Of a stretch of DNA of 64,000 nt, positions 51,523 to 60,400 are shown piece by piece (within the stretch, counting starts at the first letter, position 1; each line of letters begins with the position of its first letter). The translations under genes were made by a program, and so were the position numbers. Source of the stretch: an uncultured Tateyamaria sp. (lineage in GTDB: Bacteria > Pseudomonadota > Alphaproteobacteria > Rhodobacterales > Rhodobacteraceae). The DNA lies in contig NZ_CANKXW010000010.1 of NCBI RefSeq assembly GCF_947487805.1, positions 113,891 through 177,890 of the forward strand, given 5' to 3'. The notes below the pieces were generated by a model that was not told the origin of the DNA, ran no database searches, and saw nothing but the letters and a program-made list of their open reading frames with translations.

Positions 51523-52743
51523 ATGAAAAACCGTCAATCCGACCGTTCGAAGACCAAAACCGCTGCGGGGAAACCCAACGTTGAGGGGGCTCGAACGAGT
51601 GCCTCGCCTTGTAATTACATGAGTAGTGATAGGGCCAATCAGGATACTACTCCTCCATCACCGCATTCAGCTACTAAACTGGAAACAGGGAATACATGTC
51701 CTCCGGGGGAGAAGCTCAAGTCCAGCTTAATAACCAAGGGAAGAAAAAGAAGTTACACATATACAAGGGAAGACTACCCAACTCACAAAACTAAGCGAGA
51801 TGCCATGGCATCAGAAAGCAAGGCTGTCCACCGTTCAATCTGTAAGGTTTATCGTGACGAGGTTGCGAGAACCTATGACAGGAGAAAACTCACCTTAGAA
51901 CAGTTGAGGACGATGAACGCACTCGCCGGAATACGCTGCAAGCACTCTAGACGTATGCTGGCTAGCGATATCAAGCTGCGTAAGCGGTTAGGCTACGAAC
52001 TCATCAAAGAGTACCGTCAGCTTTGGCGTCTGACCCAAGCTGACCCCGATCTACATGTTTATCACATCACGCCGCTCTCTGACCGTTTCCAGTTTTCGGT
52101 TCATCATGGCAACGCTGATGTCTATGGCGCAATCGACAAGTTTACGCATGCTTTACGTCAGTACACTGATCTCAATGCGTTTGGCATTTACGAGGCCCAA
52201 ACCATCGTTAGTCGCGGAAAAAGGGGCTTGGAGACCTTCTACGGGCATTTGCATTGTATCGCCTACACGAGAGACCCAAGCGTTGTCGCCAACCTGATAG
52301 GGAGTGCGAAAGGGTACAATGCCGCCCTAACAAAGGTTCCGATACTTGTTCAGCTCTTAGGGCGCAAAGAAGGGGATTACACCCGGTTGGCCCGCTATCA
52401 TGCCAAGCCGATCTACGAAGCCAAGAAGTATAATGCTAAGGCCTACCAAGATGGCAAAGCTTGCCTTAGCGGTACGATCAAGGGGGTCGAGAGGTATCAT
52501 CTTCGTCGAACTCTCGAACTCCAATCGAAGCTTCCACTGCAGAACAGTTTGTTTGGGGTAGGTGAGGGGGTCGCAATGAAAAAACGCGTTCTAAAGCGAG
52601 TGCGACAGTGGCATCAAGGTCGTAGTGGAGAAACGCTGGAACTGGAACCGACCGACATCGACGTGCTTTACGAGGCGCTATACCGTCAAAATCCTGGATG
52701 CCTGTCTGGTTTCTCACCCATGAATGTAAAGTATCAGAAATGA
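51523..52743 (+). CDS. Putative HUH-type replication initiator of an integrated element
   Basis: A 406-residue protein. The N-terminal ~90 residues are Ser/Thr/Pro/Lys-rich and probably disordered. The rest contains YGHLHCIAYT, whose H242-x-H244 matches the HUH metal-binding motif of rolling-circle Rep proteins and relaxases. A Tyr-Lys-rich helix (YHAKPIYEAKKYNAKAY) follows at about residues 290-306, where the catalytic Tyr is expected. The upstream strand (DLHVYHITPLSDRFQF) fits motif 1 of that fold. No family name is certain. Confidence 0.5.
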   Translation: MKNRQSDRSKTKTAAGKPNVEGARTSASPCNYMSSDRANQDTTPPSPHSATKLETGNTCPPGEKLKSSLITKGRKRSYTYTREDYPTHKTKRDAMASESKAVHRSICKVYRDEVARTYDRRKLTLEQLRTMNALAGIRCKHSRRMLASDIKLRKRLGYELIKEYRQLWRLTQADPDLHVYHITPLSDRFQFSVHHGNADVYGAIDKFTHALRQYTDLNAFGIYEAQTIVSRGKRGLETFYGHLHCIAYTRDPSVVANLIGSAKGYNAALTKVPILVQLLGRKEGDYTRLARYHAKPIYEAKKYNAKAYQDGKACLSGTIKGVERYHLRRTLELQSKLPLQNSLFGVGEGVAMKKRVLKRVRQWHQGRSGETLELEPTDIDVLYEALYRQNPGCLSGFSPMNVKYQK

Positions 52744-52856
52744 GGCCTAACACGGGTATTTCGCGGCACCAATTTCTGGGCGCGGTCCGCTTCGTTCCGT
52801 AGTTTTTTTAGAGCTGCATTACTTCAGTGTCACTGACCTACTCGCCATTGAGCCCG

Positions 52857-53081
52857 CTATTTTGGGTTAGCTGTGTTCAGGTTTTGGTCTTCTTGTGACC
52901 GATTATCATATTCTTGTGGCGTCATTCCAAAGAGGCTGCAGTGAGGCCAGTTGTGATTGCAGGCGACGCGCCATGCCTCAATCATTCGGTGGGCCCTGTG
53001 CAAAAACGTGAACAGATCTTCGCTCAGGATCACCGCCGATGTTACGCTAGGAAATTCTTCTAAGGTGTTTTTGTTGGTCAT
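52857..53081 (-). pseudogene. IS3-family transposase remnant (C-terminal end)
   Basis: Only the last part of an IS3-type OrfB-like integrase can be read: RMIEAWRVACNHNWPHCSLF followed by GMTPQEYDN. This corresponds to the family's conserved IEAWR...YN..RPH..L..LTP end. The upstream part (EEFPSVTSAVILSEDLFTF) no longer resembles the DDE domain, so the element is truncated. Confidence 0.72.
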
Positions 53082-53727
53082 CGGCTCTGTGATTAGTCAC
53101 GGATATGGACTTGTGACAAAATCCCACTTTTGTCACGAGTCGCGGAAGTTAGGTTTCATTGCTCCAATAAGCCAATCAGGGCTGGAGGAGCTGCCCGAGC
53201 TTGTTGAGCGGAGAAAGTAGCCACTGCTGGTACCACTCTTGCGGCCCCAAGCAGACCTTCGATCAACCTTCAAGATGCTGCAGTCGCAGCCTGCTCGCCG
53301 GACGTTCGCTGCAGGCGCGAATTTCGGGCCCCGTCGAAATCTCACATTGCGGGAAATTGCTGACCTTCGATTTCTGGTCCTCGCTGACGCAGCATACCCT
53401 TAACTACGATGTAGCGCGTGACGCCGAAGCGGCTGTTCGAGGGCGTCGATCTGGCCCGAACCGATACCGTACTTGCGCTGCTGGCAAAGCCGACCATCGA
53501 GACACGGTACAAAGCTGAATTTGTATTCCGAGCCCTCGCTGACTCAGCATCGTATCGCACTTATGGCATCAATTTTTACCGCGCCACAGCAGAAGTCGCC
53601 ACAGCGGCTATGGAAACGTATTGGACATCCGCAATCCAAGTCGCACCTTTGTCGCACGCAGCCTCTATCCGCTAGACTTTGCAACAACTCTCACTTTGTA
53701 ACTTCCTGACGACAGGTGGTCGCATAT

Positions 53728-53838
53728 CTTAACGCTATTAGTAATACTGTTTACTTCTAGCCCGACCAGGGAAGTGTAGGGGTGTGAATAAATGCGATTT
53801 TTCCTCGCACAGTAAACACTATTTTTTATAGTGTTCAC
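53728..53838. repeat. Two related palindromes in opposite orientation upstream of the recombinase gene
   Basis: A 27-base element at 53812-53838 has arms AACACTAT and ATAGTGTT around TTTTT. A diverged copy in inverted orientation lies at 53728-53754, matching at about 20 of 27 positions. The right copy ends one base before the recombinase start codon. They could be operator or recombinase core sites. Confidence 0.6.
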
Positions 53839-54444
53839 ATGAGTGAAATGCGCCTTTACGACCACGCCGGAAATCGCCTCTATCTGAACGCGGGAGAACG
53901 CGCCGCCTTCCTGGCTGTGGCGCGCAAACAACCCGCTCGTGATCGAACACTGTGTGAGACGTTGCACTTCACCGGGTGCCGTCCGTCAGAGCTATTGGAG
54001 ATCACACCGGCGCGGGTAGACCTATCGGGCGGAACAATAGCAATTCGCAGCTTGAAGAAGCGCAAGGATGCAGCGGGCAAACTGAAGGTTGTCTTTCGCA
54101 CGGTGCCGGTGCCGCCAGACTACCTGGACACGCTGAACACGGCTCATGGCATCAGAGAAGCACAAAAGTCGAAGCGACAAGCCAGCGCACCAATTTGGGC
54201 GCTTGGACGGACGCGGGTTTGGCAAATCGTGAAGCGGATCATGATCGAAGCCGGGATACCGGATGCACCGCATCGCAGCCCAAAGGGGTTGCGTCACGGG
54301 TTTGGTATCAATGCAAGCGTCAACGGCGTTCCGCTGAACATGCTGCAAAAGTGGATGGGGCATGCGCAGCTCACAACGACGGCAATCTATGCCGACGCGG
54401 TCGGCAAAGAAGAACAAGACATCGCAGCGCGGATGTGGGGGTAG
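53839..54444 (+). CDS. Small tyrosine recombinase (catalytic domain)
   Basis: A 201-residue tyrosine recombinase close to the bare catalytic domain. The first Arg is in FTGCRPSELLEIT, the second catalytic region is SPKGLRHGFGI (Lys in place of the first His of HxxR), the second His is in KWMGHAQLTTT and the Tyr in AIYADAVGKEE. Small recombinases of this type occur in alphaproteobacterial plasmids and islands. No Shine-Dalgarno is visible, and a palindrome reaches the start codon. Confidence 0.88.
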   Translation: MSEMRLYDHAGNRLYLNAGERAAFLAVARKQPARDRTLCETLHFTGCRPSELLEITPARVDLSGGTIAIRSLKKRKDAAGKLKVVFRTVPVPPDYLDTLNTAHGIREAQKSKRQASAPIWALGRTRVWQIVKRIMIEAGIPDAPHRSPKGLRHGFGINASVNGVPLNMLQKWMGHAQLTTTAIYADAVGKEEQDIAARMWG

Positions 54445-54449
54445 GGGAG

Positions 54450-54665
54450 ATGTATCTGACAAAGATCGCGCCGGAACTTGGGCAGTTTCGATTTTATCGT
54501 ATGGATATTGTGCGCGGTCTCTTCGGTGACTGGGGCCTTGTTAGAGAGTGGGGGCGTATAGGCAGCAGTGGTCAGTCGCGGACAGACTGGTTCGATACGG
54601 AGAGCGACGCCAAGGATGCACGTTTCGATCTGCATATGAAAAAGGCCAAGCGCGGTTACGAGTAG
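54450..54665 (+). CDS. WGR domain protein
   Basis: A 71-residue protein that is almost entirely a WGR domain: GQFRFYRMDIVRGLFGDW, the namesake REWGRIGSSGQ and a basic C-terminal helix. WGR domains bind nucleic-acid ends in PARP and ligase-linked proteins; stand-alone copies are common next to small recombinases in Rhodobacterales plasmids. AGGGGAG precedes the start, five bases after the recombinase stop. Confidence 0.88.
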   Translation: MYLTKIAPELGQFRFYRMDIVRGLFGDWGLVREWGRIGSSGQSRTDWFDTESDAKDARFDLHMKKAKRGYE

Positions 54666-54986
54666 TTGGCCAGAAACGTGCCGAAAGACTGAAGGTCATG
54701 CGTTGCAACTCTGGCCGTTTAGCCGTTGCGCCGCTTATCGTTTCGGAAAACACACGCCCCACGCCCGCATCCTTCAAGGCGTCAAGCTACGAGGCTAGGT
54801 TCTGGTCTATGGTGGATACGCGGGCGTAGCCAATAATCATGCCAAAATCGTACCAAAACCTCATATATTTTGGAGCAGGTTTTTGGCACGGCTAAGCCCT
54901 TGATCCGTCGTGGCAGGGTAGGGGGGTGACAAAAACCACCGTTTATGAAAGGCTCCCTACAAAATAACATATGTAGGCTTTTGCGT
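54666..54986. other. Intergenic region, nothing specific
   Basis: No gene, RNA or clear repeat is supported. Composition shifts from mixed to AT-rich toward the right, where the promoter of the next gene is likely. Confidence 0.5.
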
Positions 54987-55634
54987 ATGAAAAAAACATT
55001 TTTGATTTTGGCAGTGACTTTCATATCTATCTCAGTATCCATCCAGTGGGCTAAAAACGTATCGCTATCAAAAGGAGAAGAATTTTATAAAAATATTTTA
55101 GTGAAAAAAAATCTAATAACAACACTCTTTGGTGAAGGCACATTGCCATCTGAAGATCTACATATAACGGACCTATCTAATGTAATAGTTCATGAAGATA
55201 GTGGGGTTGTTTTTTTTGATTTATCCAATTTTTTTGATCATATGCTAGGATGTCCACGGAAAATTTTTTTAGTAGATCCCAATAATAGCGGAAATATCTA
55301 TAAGCGATATACAGTTGAAAACTGCAACGTACTCGAGCTCAAAGTTCAAGCGAATGTTGACGCAAAACTCCTAAACTCAATTGAGTTCAATGCAAACTTT
55401 CCAACAATGAGCGACACAAAAATCTTGTACGATGATCGAGGGCTTTTTCATAGAACAGTCGTCGCCGCCACACCATATATAAACGATTCAGGAAGGATAT
55501 CCCGCGTGGATATATTTTTGAGTCAACCTCCAAAAAACGAATTCACTAAAACATATCGAAGACTTTTTAAAGGAGTAAGCGGCCCATACTACGGAAGTGA
55601 ATTGTCCGGTCTTTGGGGCACGTTTACTCCTTAA
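54987..55634 (+). CDS. AT-rich membrane-anchored/secreted protein, possible partner of the lipase
   Basis: A 215-residue protein from ATG 54987 (an ATG at 54945 is less likely). A basic start and hydrophobic segment (KKTFLILAVTFISISVSI) form a signal anchor, so the rest should be periplasmic. There are two Cys residues (LGCPRKI and ENCNVLE). Base composition is far more AT-rich than any core gene in the window. It ends 37 bases before the lipase gene. Immunity or chaperone function toward the lipase is a hypothesis from position and composition only. Confidence 0.55.
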   Translation: MKKTFLILAVTFISISVSIQWAKNVSLSKGEEFYKNILVKKNLITTLFGEGTLPSEDLHITDLSNVIVHEDSGVVFFDLSNFFDHMLGCPRKIFLVDPNNSGNIYKRYTVENCNVLELKVQANVDAKLLNSIEFNANFPTMSDTKILYDDRGLFHRTVVAATPYINDSGRISRVDIFLSQPPKNEFTKTYRRLFKGVSGPYYGSELSGLWGTFTP

Positions 55635-55671
55635 GGGAATTCTTGATTTTACATCGGATGGAGAAATTACG

Positions 55672-57393
55672 ATGGTAAATGTAAATATGAATCAAGCCAG
55701 AACCGCAACAGCTCTGGCTGACGCCGCCTACAACAGGGGAGGGGATGGCAATCCAGGTGGTTCTGGATTTGAAAATATGTCGCAAGAAATTCGAGATCAG
55801 TTTGAAATTGAAACACTTTCTGCGCCAGGCACAGGGGCAAGCAACTCCGGAGAGATAGTATACGGATTTCGTGACGTTTCAACAGGCGACTTATACGTTG
55901 TCGCTAGAGGTACAGATGATGGCAGTGCCGGTTTGCAACCAGGAGTTAATGGAAATGATTGGGCAAGTTGGGACGATGCTTTTGTCGGCAATCGAACTGA
56001 CCTAGGGGCCACCATGGCTTTTGCCGTTCAAGAATACTCGAACCGTCACGGTGGTCAGGCAGTAGTAGTTGCAGGCCATTCTTTGGGGGGGCTAGCCTCG
56101 GAAGAAGTAGCTCGTATGCACCCTGATCTTGTTTCAATTGCATATAATATTCAAGGCCCGTCTATTGTTGACGGCCCTAGCGATATGTGGCCATCGGGCT
56201 TAGCGACAGGTTTTTGGTCTGATATCCCTCCGGGAGCGGAGGTCGTTAAAATAGGAAACTCTCAATTTAATCAATATGAGCTGAATGGACTTGGATTTGC
56301 GCAATACTACCTTGATCGAATGGGAATGATTGTAAACCCACCAACATATCTTGGTATTAATTCAGGAACCCACAGTTCACAGGACGCTCTTCGGGCTATA
56401 AATGAGATCAACCAATGCTTCCTTGAGGATTCCACAGTTCAGATGTGGCCGCTTGATCCATCGATCAAACCGCGCTTGGATGGCAGCTATGACGAAGAAC
56501 TGGTGCTGTCGAAGGTCTGGTACAAACGCCAAGACCAAATGAAAGCAGGTGATATTGTCGTGTCACCTGACAAGTGGGGACGTCTGCAACCGGGTCGGGT
56601 GACACGCACCATGACCAACATCGCCACGCATATTCTCGATTTCTGGGGCACGGGCGTCACTCCCGGCCATGCCTACAATTGCGCTGATGGCCCGCTCAAA
56701 GGCGGTTTTGCGCCTCTCATGGATATCCTGCGCATGGACGGTGCGCTCATGCGCAGCGACGGCACAATGTTCCGCTCCACAACCAACTGCGACGTTGGCT
56801 CTATGGGCGACATGATGATTCACGCCTCGGCCACCCTGCAAAAGCCGGATGGCTCATGGACGGAACCTAAGGCAGGCAAGGTGCGCTTTGGGACAAGGAT
56901 CATTCTGCCGGATGGCCGGCACATTTCCTTCATGGAAATAGCCGCAAGCGAAGGTTGGAAGGTCACCGATGACGGCTACATGGTCGGTATGATGAAGAGC
57001 GAGGACGGCACAGTTGAAGAGCGCGTGTTCCACTTCCCCTATTCTCATGGCGAAGAACTACCCAAACCAGAGGATTACATTCTCGCCCGTTCGGCCGTGA
57101 CCCTCGAAGATATCTACCTCGCCAATGAATGGGAACAGATCGGCACACGGATGCCCGCGCCGGACAGCTTGACAGACTTTAACCCGAACAGCACAAAGAA
57201 GCGCACAAAGCCCAAGCCGAACATCCCGCCCGCCTTTGCCAACCGCCCCGATGCGCCCACGGCTAAGAACCGGACACAGCGCCCGGCGCATACATCGGCC
57301 TCACCATCTGCGCCCGGTTTGAACCGCAAACAGCGCAAAGCCATGGAGGCCAAGCAACGCAAAGCCTACAAGATGCGTGCGCGGGCTAGCTAG
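55672..57393 (+). CDS. Lipase-like alpha/beta hydrolase with N-terminal part of a Hint domain
   Basis: A 573-residue protein without a classical signal peptide; GGAGAA before ATG 55672. Residues ~1-240 are an alpha/beta hydrolase with the nucleophile elbow AGHSLGG (S137). A Hint (hedgehog/intein) domain starts at C249 in NQCFLEDSTVQMW and shows its block B TPGH (T330-H333) in VTPGHAYNC. Residues ~340-510 match the insertion common in Roseobacter Hint proteins (PKPEDYILARSAVTLEDIY). The tail is basic (NRKQRKAMEAKQRKAYK). The Hint C-terminal HN signature is missing and appears in the next gene. The lipase half is visibly more AT-rich than the Hint half. Confidence 0.82.
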   Translation: MVNVNMNQARTATALADAAYNRGGDGNPGGSGFENMSQEIRDQFEIETLSAPGTGASNSGEIVYGFRDVSTGDLYVVARGTDDGSAGLQPGVNGNDWASWDDAFVGNRTDLGATMAFAVQEYSNRHGGQAVVVAGHSLGGLASEEVARMHPDLVSIAYNIQGPSIVDGPSDMWPSGLATGFWSDIPPGAEVVKIGNSQFNQYELNGLGFAQYYLDRMGMIVNPPTYLGINSGTHSSQDALRAINEINQCFLEDSTVQMWPLDPSIKPRLDGSYDEELVLSKVWYKRQDQMKAGDIVVSPDKWGRLQPGRVTRTMTNIATHILDFWGTGVTPGHAYNCADGPLKGGFAPLMDILRMDGALMRSDGTMFRSTTNCDVGSMGDMMIHASATLQKPDGSWTEPKAGKVRFGTRIILPDGRHISFMEIAASEGWKVTDDGYMVGMMKSEDGTVEERVFHFPYSHGEELPKPEDYILARSAVTLEDIYLANEWEQIGTRMPAPDSLTDFNPNSTKKRTKPKPNIPPAFANRPDAPTAKNRTQRPAHTSASPSAPGLNRKQRKAMEAKQRKAYKMRARAS

Positions 57394-57493
57394 CTTTCTT
57401 TTTCTTTGATCGTCTTGATCCACCCGCTCCGCCTGAGGCTGGGTTCATTTTTCTTGCATACACGATGTGTTTTCCACTGCGTAAAGGTTTGTC

Positions 57494-60400
57494 ATGGATA
57501 ACTTTTCTATCGAACAGAACGATGTTGCATTCCCCACTGGCATAGACAATGACCACGGCCAAATTGGATGGAAAACATACAACTTTGAAGTTGCGGAACA
57601 CCATACATACGTGGCGGATGGAGTGCGGGTTCACAACCAGTCAGTTACTTACCAAATTGATGAGAATGGCCACGTCCGTAATTTGATTGATGCGGCTGGC
57701 CGTTCCGTAGAGCTCGATGGTGACTTTACACCTGACCAGTTGGCATACGTTCAGCAGACCGGTACGGACGTGAATGGCAACCCAACCTATGGCGGAACGC
57801 TGGGAGACTTCTTTCGTTCACTTGCGGACGCAATCGGTTTCGACGGCCAATTAGGCTATCAAGGCAATTTTCGAGATCCAAACGGAAACTACCTTCCAAC
57901 CCCAGATGGACACCACACCGTTACGGGGGCAGCGCCCAGCCAAATCATTGCACCAGATGGGTCTACACATTATTTTGACGGTGCTGGCAACTATACAGGT
58001 CGTTCATACGAACAGACAGACCAGAATGGAGTGCCGACCGGCGCTGTTGTCTATGAGAACTCTGACGGGTCGCCTGATTCAACAACTTTTCAAGGAAGTG
58101 ACGAAAGCGATTACTATGACAATGGCGGGACACACGATCACACTCGTCCCATCATCGTTGACCTAGACGGCGATGGGGTTGAGATCAACGCCAGCCAGCA
58201 AACGTATTTCGACTGGGACGATGACGGGTTCCGCGAGGCGGGGTCTTGGGTTTCTGATGAAGATGGGTTCCTGGTCATTGACCTAAATGCGGATGGCACA
58301 CGGGGCGCGGGTGACGGGGTTATCGATCAGACGCGGGAACTGGTTCTGTCGCTGTGGGGCGATGACGGAGATACCGACCTGCAGGCGCTGCGCCGTGCTT
58401 TTGACGACCATAACAACGGGGTATTGGATGCGCGAGATACGATCTGGTCGGAGTTGCGTATTTGGCGTGATATTGATCAGGACGGCGAAACCGAAAACGA
58501 TGGCAGCGAGCTCCGCACCCTCGCTGCATGGGGCATCACTGCAATCAACCTGGGCTACGATGATTTCACCCCAGTCACTGATGCTGAATGGGATGCAATG
58601 TATGATGATGACAGTGATGACATCACAGTGTTTGGCAACACGCTGCATGGGCTGGCGTCATTTCGCCATGATGGTTCCGTCATTACGGTCGACAATGATG
58701 CTGTCGCCGATCCAGATGGCCTTTACACAGCGTCGGGAGGCGTTGGCGATGTTGCGCTAAACCACGATACACAAGGTTGGCGGCAAGTGCCTACGGCTAT
58801 GGGCTACGCTATTGAGTTTGAGACAGGCCAGACATTCCGCTACGCAAATTTGGAAGATCTTGGCGTTTCCGACCTGGATCTTGGTGCACACAATCTTGAC
58901 GGTGCAACAGGTGACGACAGCGCCAATGTTCTGTCCGCTGCCGGGTTTGCACGATCCGTGCAGATCGCAGGCGGCGGGGGCAACGACAGCATTACGGGCG
59001 GTGGCCTGGATGACATGATGTCAGGAGATGCTGGCGCCGATACCATTGACGGCGGAGATGGCAACGACCTGATCTTCGCTGATGGTGATGATGACGTGCT
59101 GGGCGGTTCGGGTTATGACACCGCGATTTTTGCAGGCGATGACAGCCTGCCTGCCATTTTGAACCTCGTTCAAGCCAGTATCGAAGCCGCTGTGGGCGGC
59201 GATCTGGGCGATACACTGAATGCGACGGCTGGCGACACGGCAGTCAACATTGCGGGACGGGACGGCAATGACTCGGTGAGCGGGTCGCACGAGAACGACA
59301 CCCTGTCCGGCGACGGCGGTGACGATACGATTAACGGCGGCCGTGGTGCGGACATCATCTTTGGCGGTGAAGGCCAAGACTCGCTCTTTGGCGATACTGG
59401 CGATGACTATGTCCAGGGTGGCAGTGGAAACGACCGCGTTGATGGTCATGATGGTGATGACGACATCTATGGCGGTGAGGGCGCGGATGTTCTCATTGGT
59501 GGGTTTGGCGACGACTACCTGGTTGGCGGTGCGGGGGCCGACCACCTGTTGGGCGGATCGGGCGATGACGTGATGATCGCCGGGGACGGTGACGACCTGA
59601 TCGTCGATTATGGCGGCGTGAACTGGATTGAGGCTGGGGCTGGCGACGACACAATCCGGCTTGGCGACGGGGTGAATGGCGGCGGCTATGCCATCACCTA
59701 TGGAAGCGTGCTGGGCGGTGCTGGAGCGGATACCATCGAGCTTCGGGGGGTGCAGAGCGACTGGACCTTTACAAAGTACTCCTCTGATCCTGCCAATAGC
59801 CAATGGATCATTACGCTCAACGGGACGTTTTCCGACAACAAGCCGCTGCGGTTCGATGTCCACGACATTGAGCGGGTGACGTTCTTGGGCGGCAGTGCTG
59901 ACCTTCTGCTGGCCGGTACGGATGCATCAACGGATACGTCGGATCAGTTTGTACGGTACATGGAAACCTATCAGCTCAATTGGCTGGATGCGCACTGGAG
60001 CATAGCCCCGCCCAACACGGGTGGCCACGAGGTTGGGTTTGGCTTGCTTGGTTCCGGAGCAGCGGCGCTTGGAGATGGAGCCAACACCACCACGGGCAGT
60101 CTTGGCACAGATGCGATTGACGGACAGGGCGGCAACGACTCTCTGCGCGGTGGTGCGGGGTCCGATATGATCGCGGGCGGTGCGGACAACGACACGGTAC
60201 ATGGGGACGCGGGTGCTGACAGCCTGTGGGGTGGCACAGGACAGGATGTCATCGATGGCGGGTCTGGCGATGACTTTGGGTATGGCGGTGACGGCAATGA
60301 CACCATCAACGGCAGTACGGGCAGTGACTACTTGTCTGGGAACGCAGGTGACGATTCACTCAATGGCGGCTGGGACAGTGATCAACTGTTCGGCGGCGAC

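Larger units (their letters stand above)
52744..53838. other. Decayed region with an IS3 remnant and palindromes
   Basis: No intact gene is supported. A transposase remnant lies at 52857-53081 (minus). From about 53085 to 53725 only short open frames occur, with no start-site support or recognisable family. Paired palindromes occupy 53728-53838 just before the recombinase gene. Confidence 0.55.

Noticed and set aside
53201..53709. Two or three overlapping short open frames in the decayed region
   Set aside because: No ribosome-binding sites, no recognisable domains and mutually overlapping frames; treated as non-coding.
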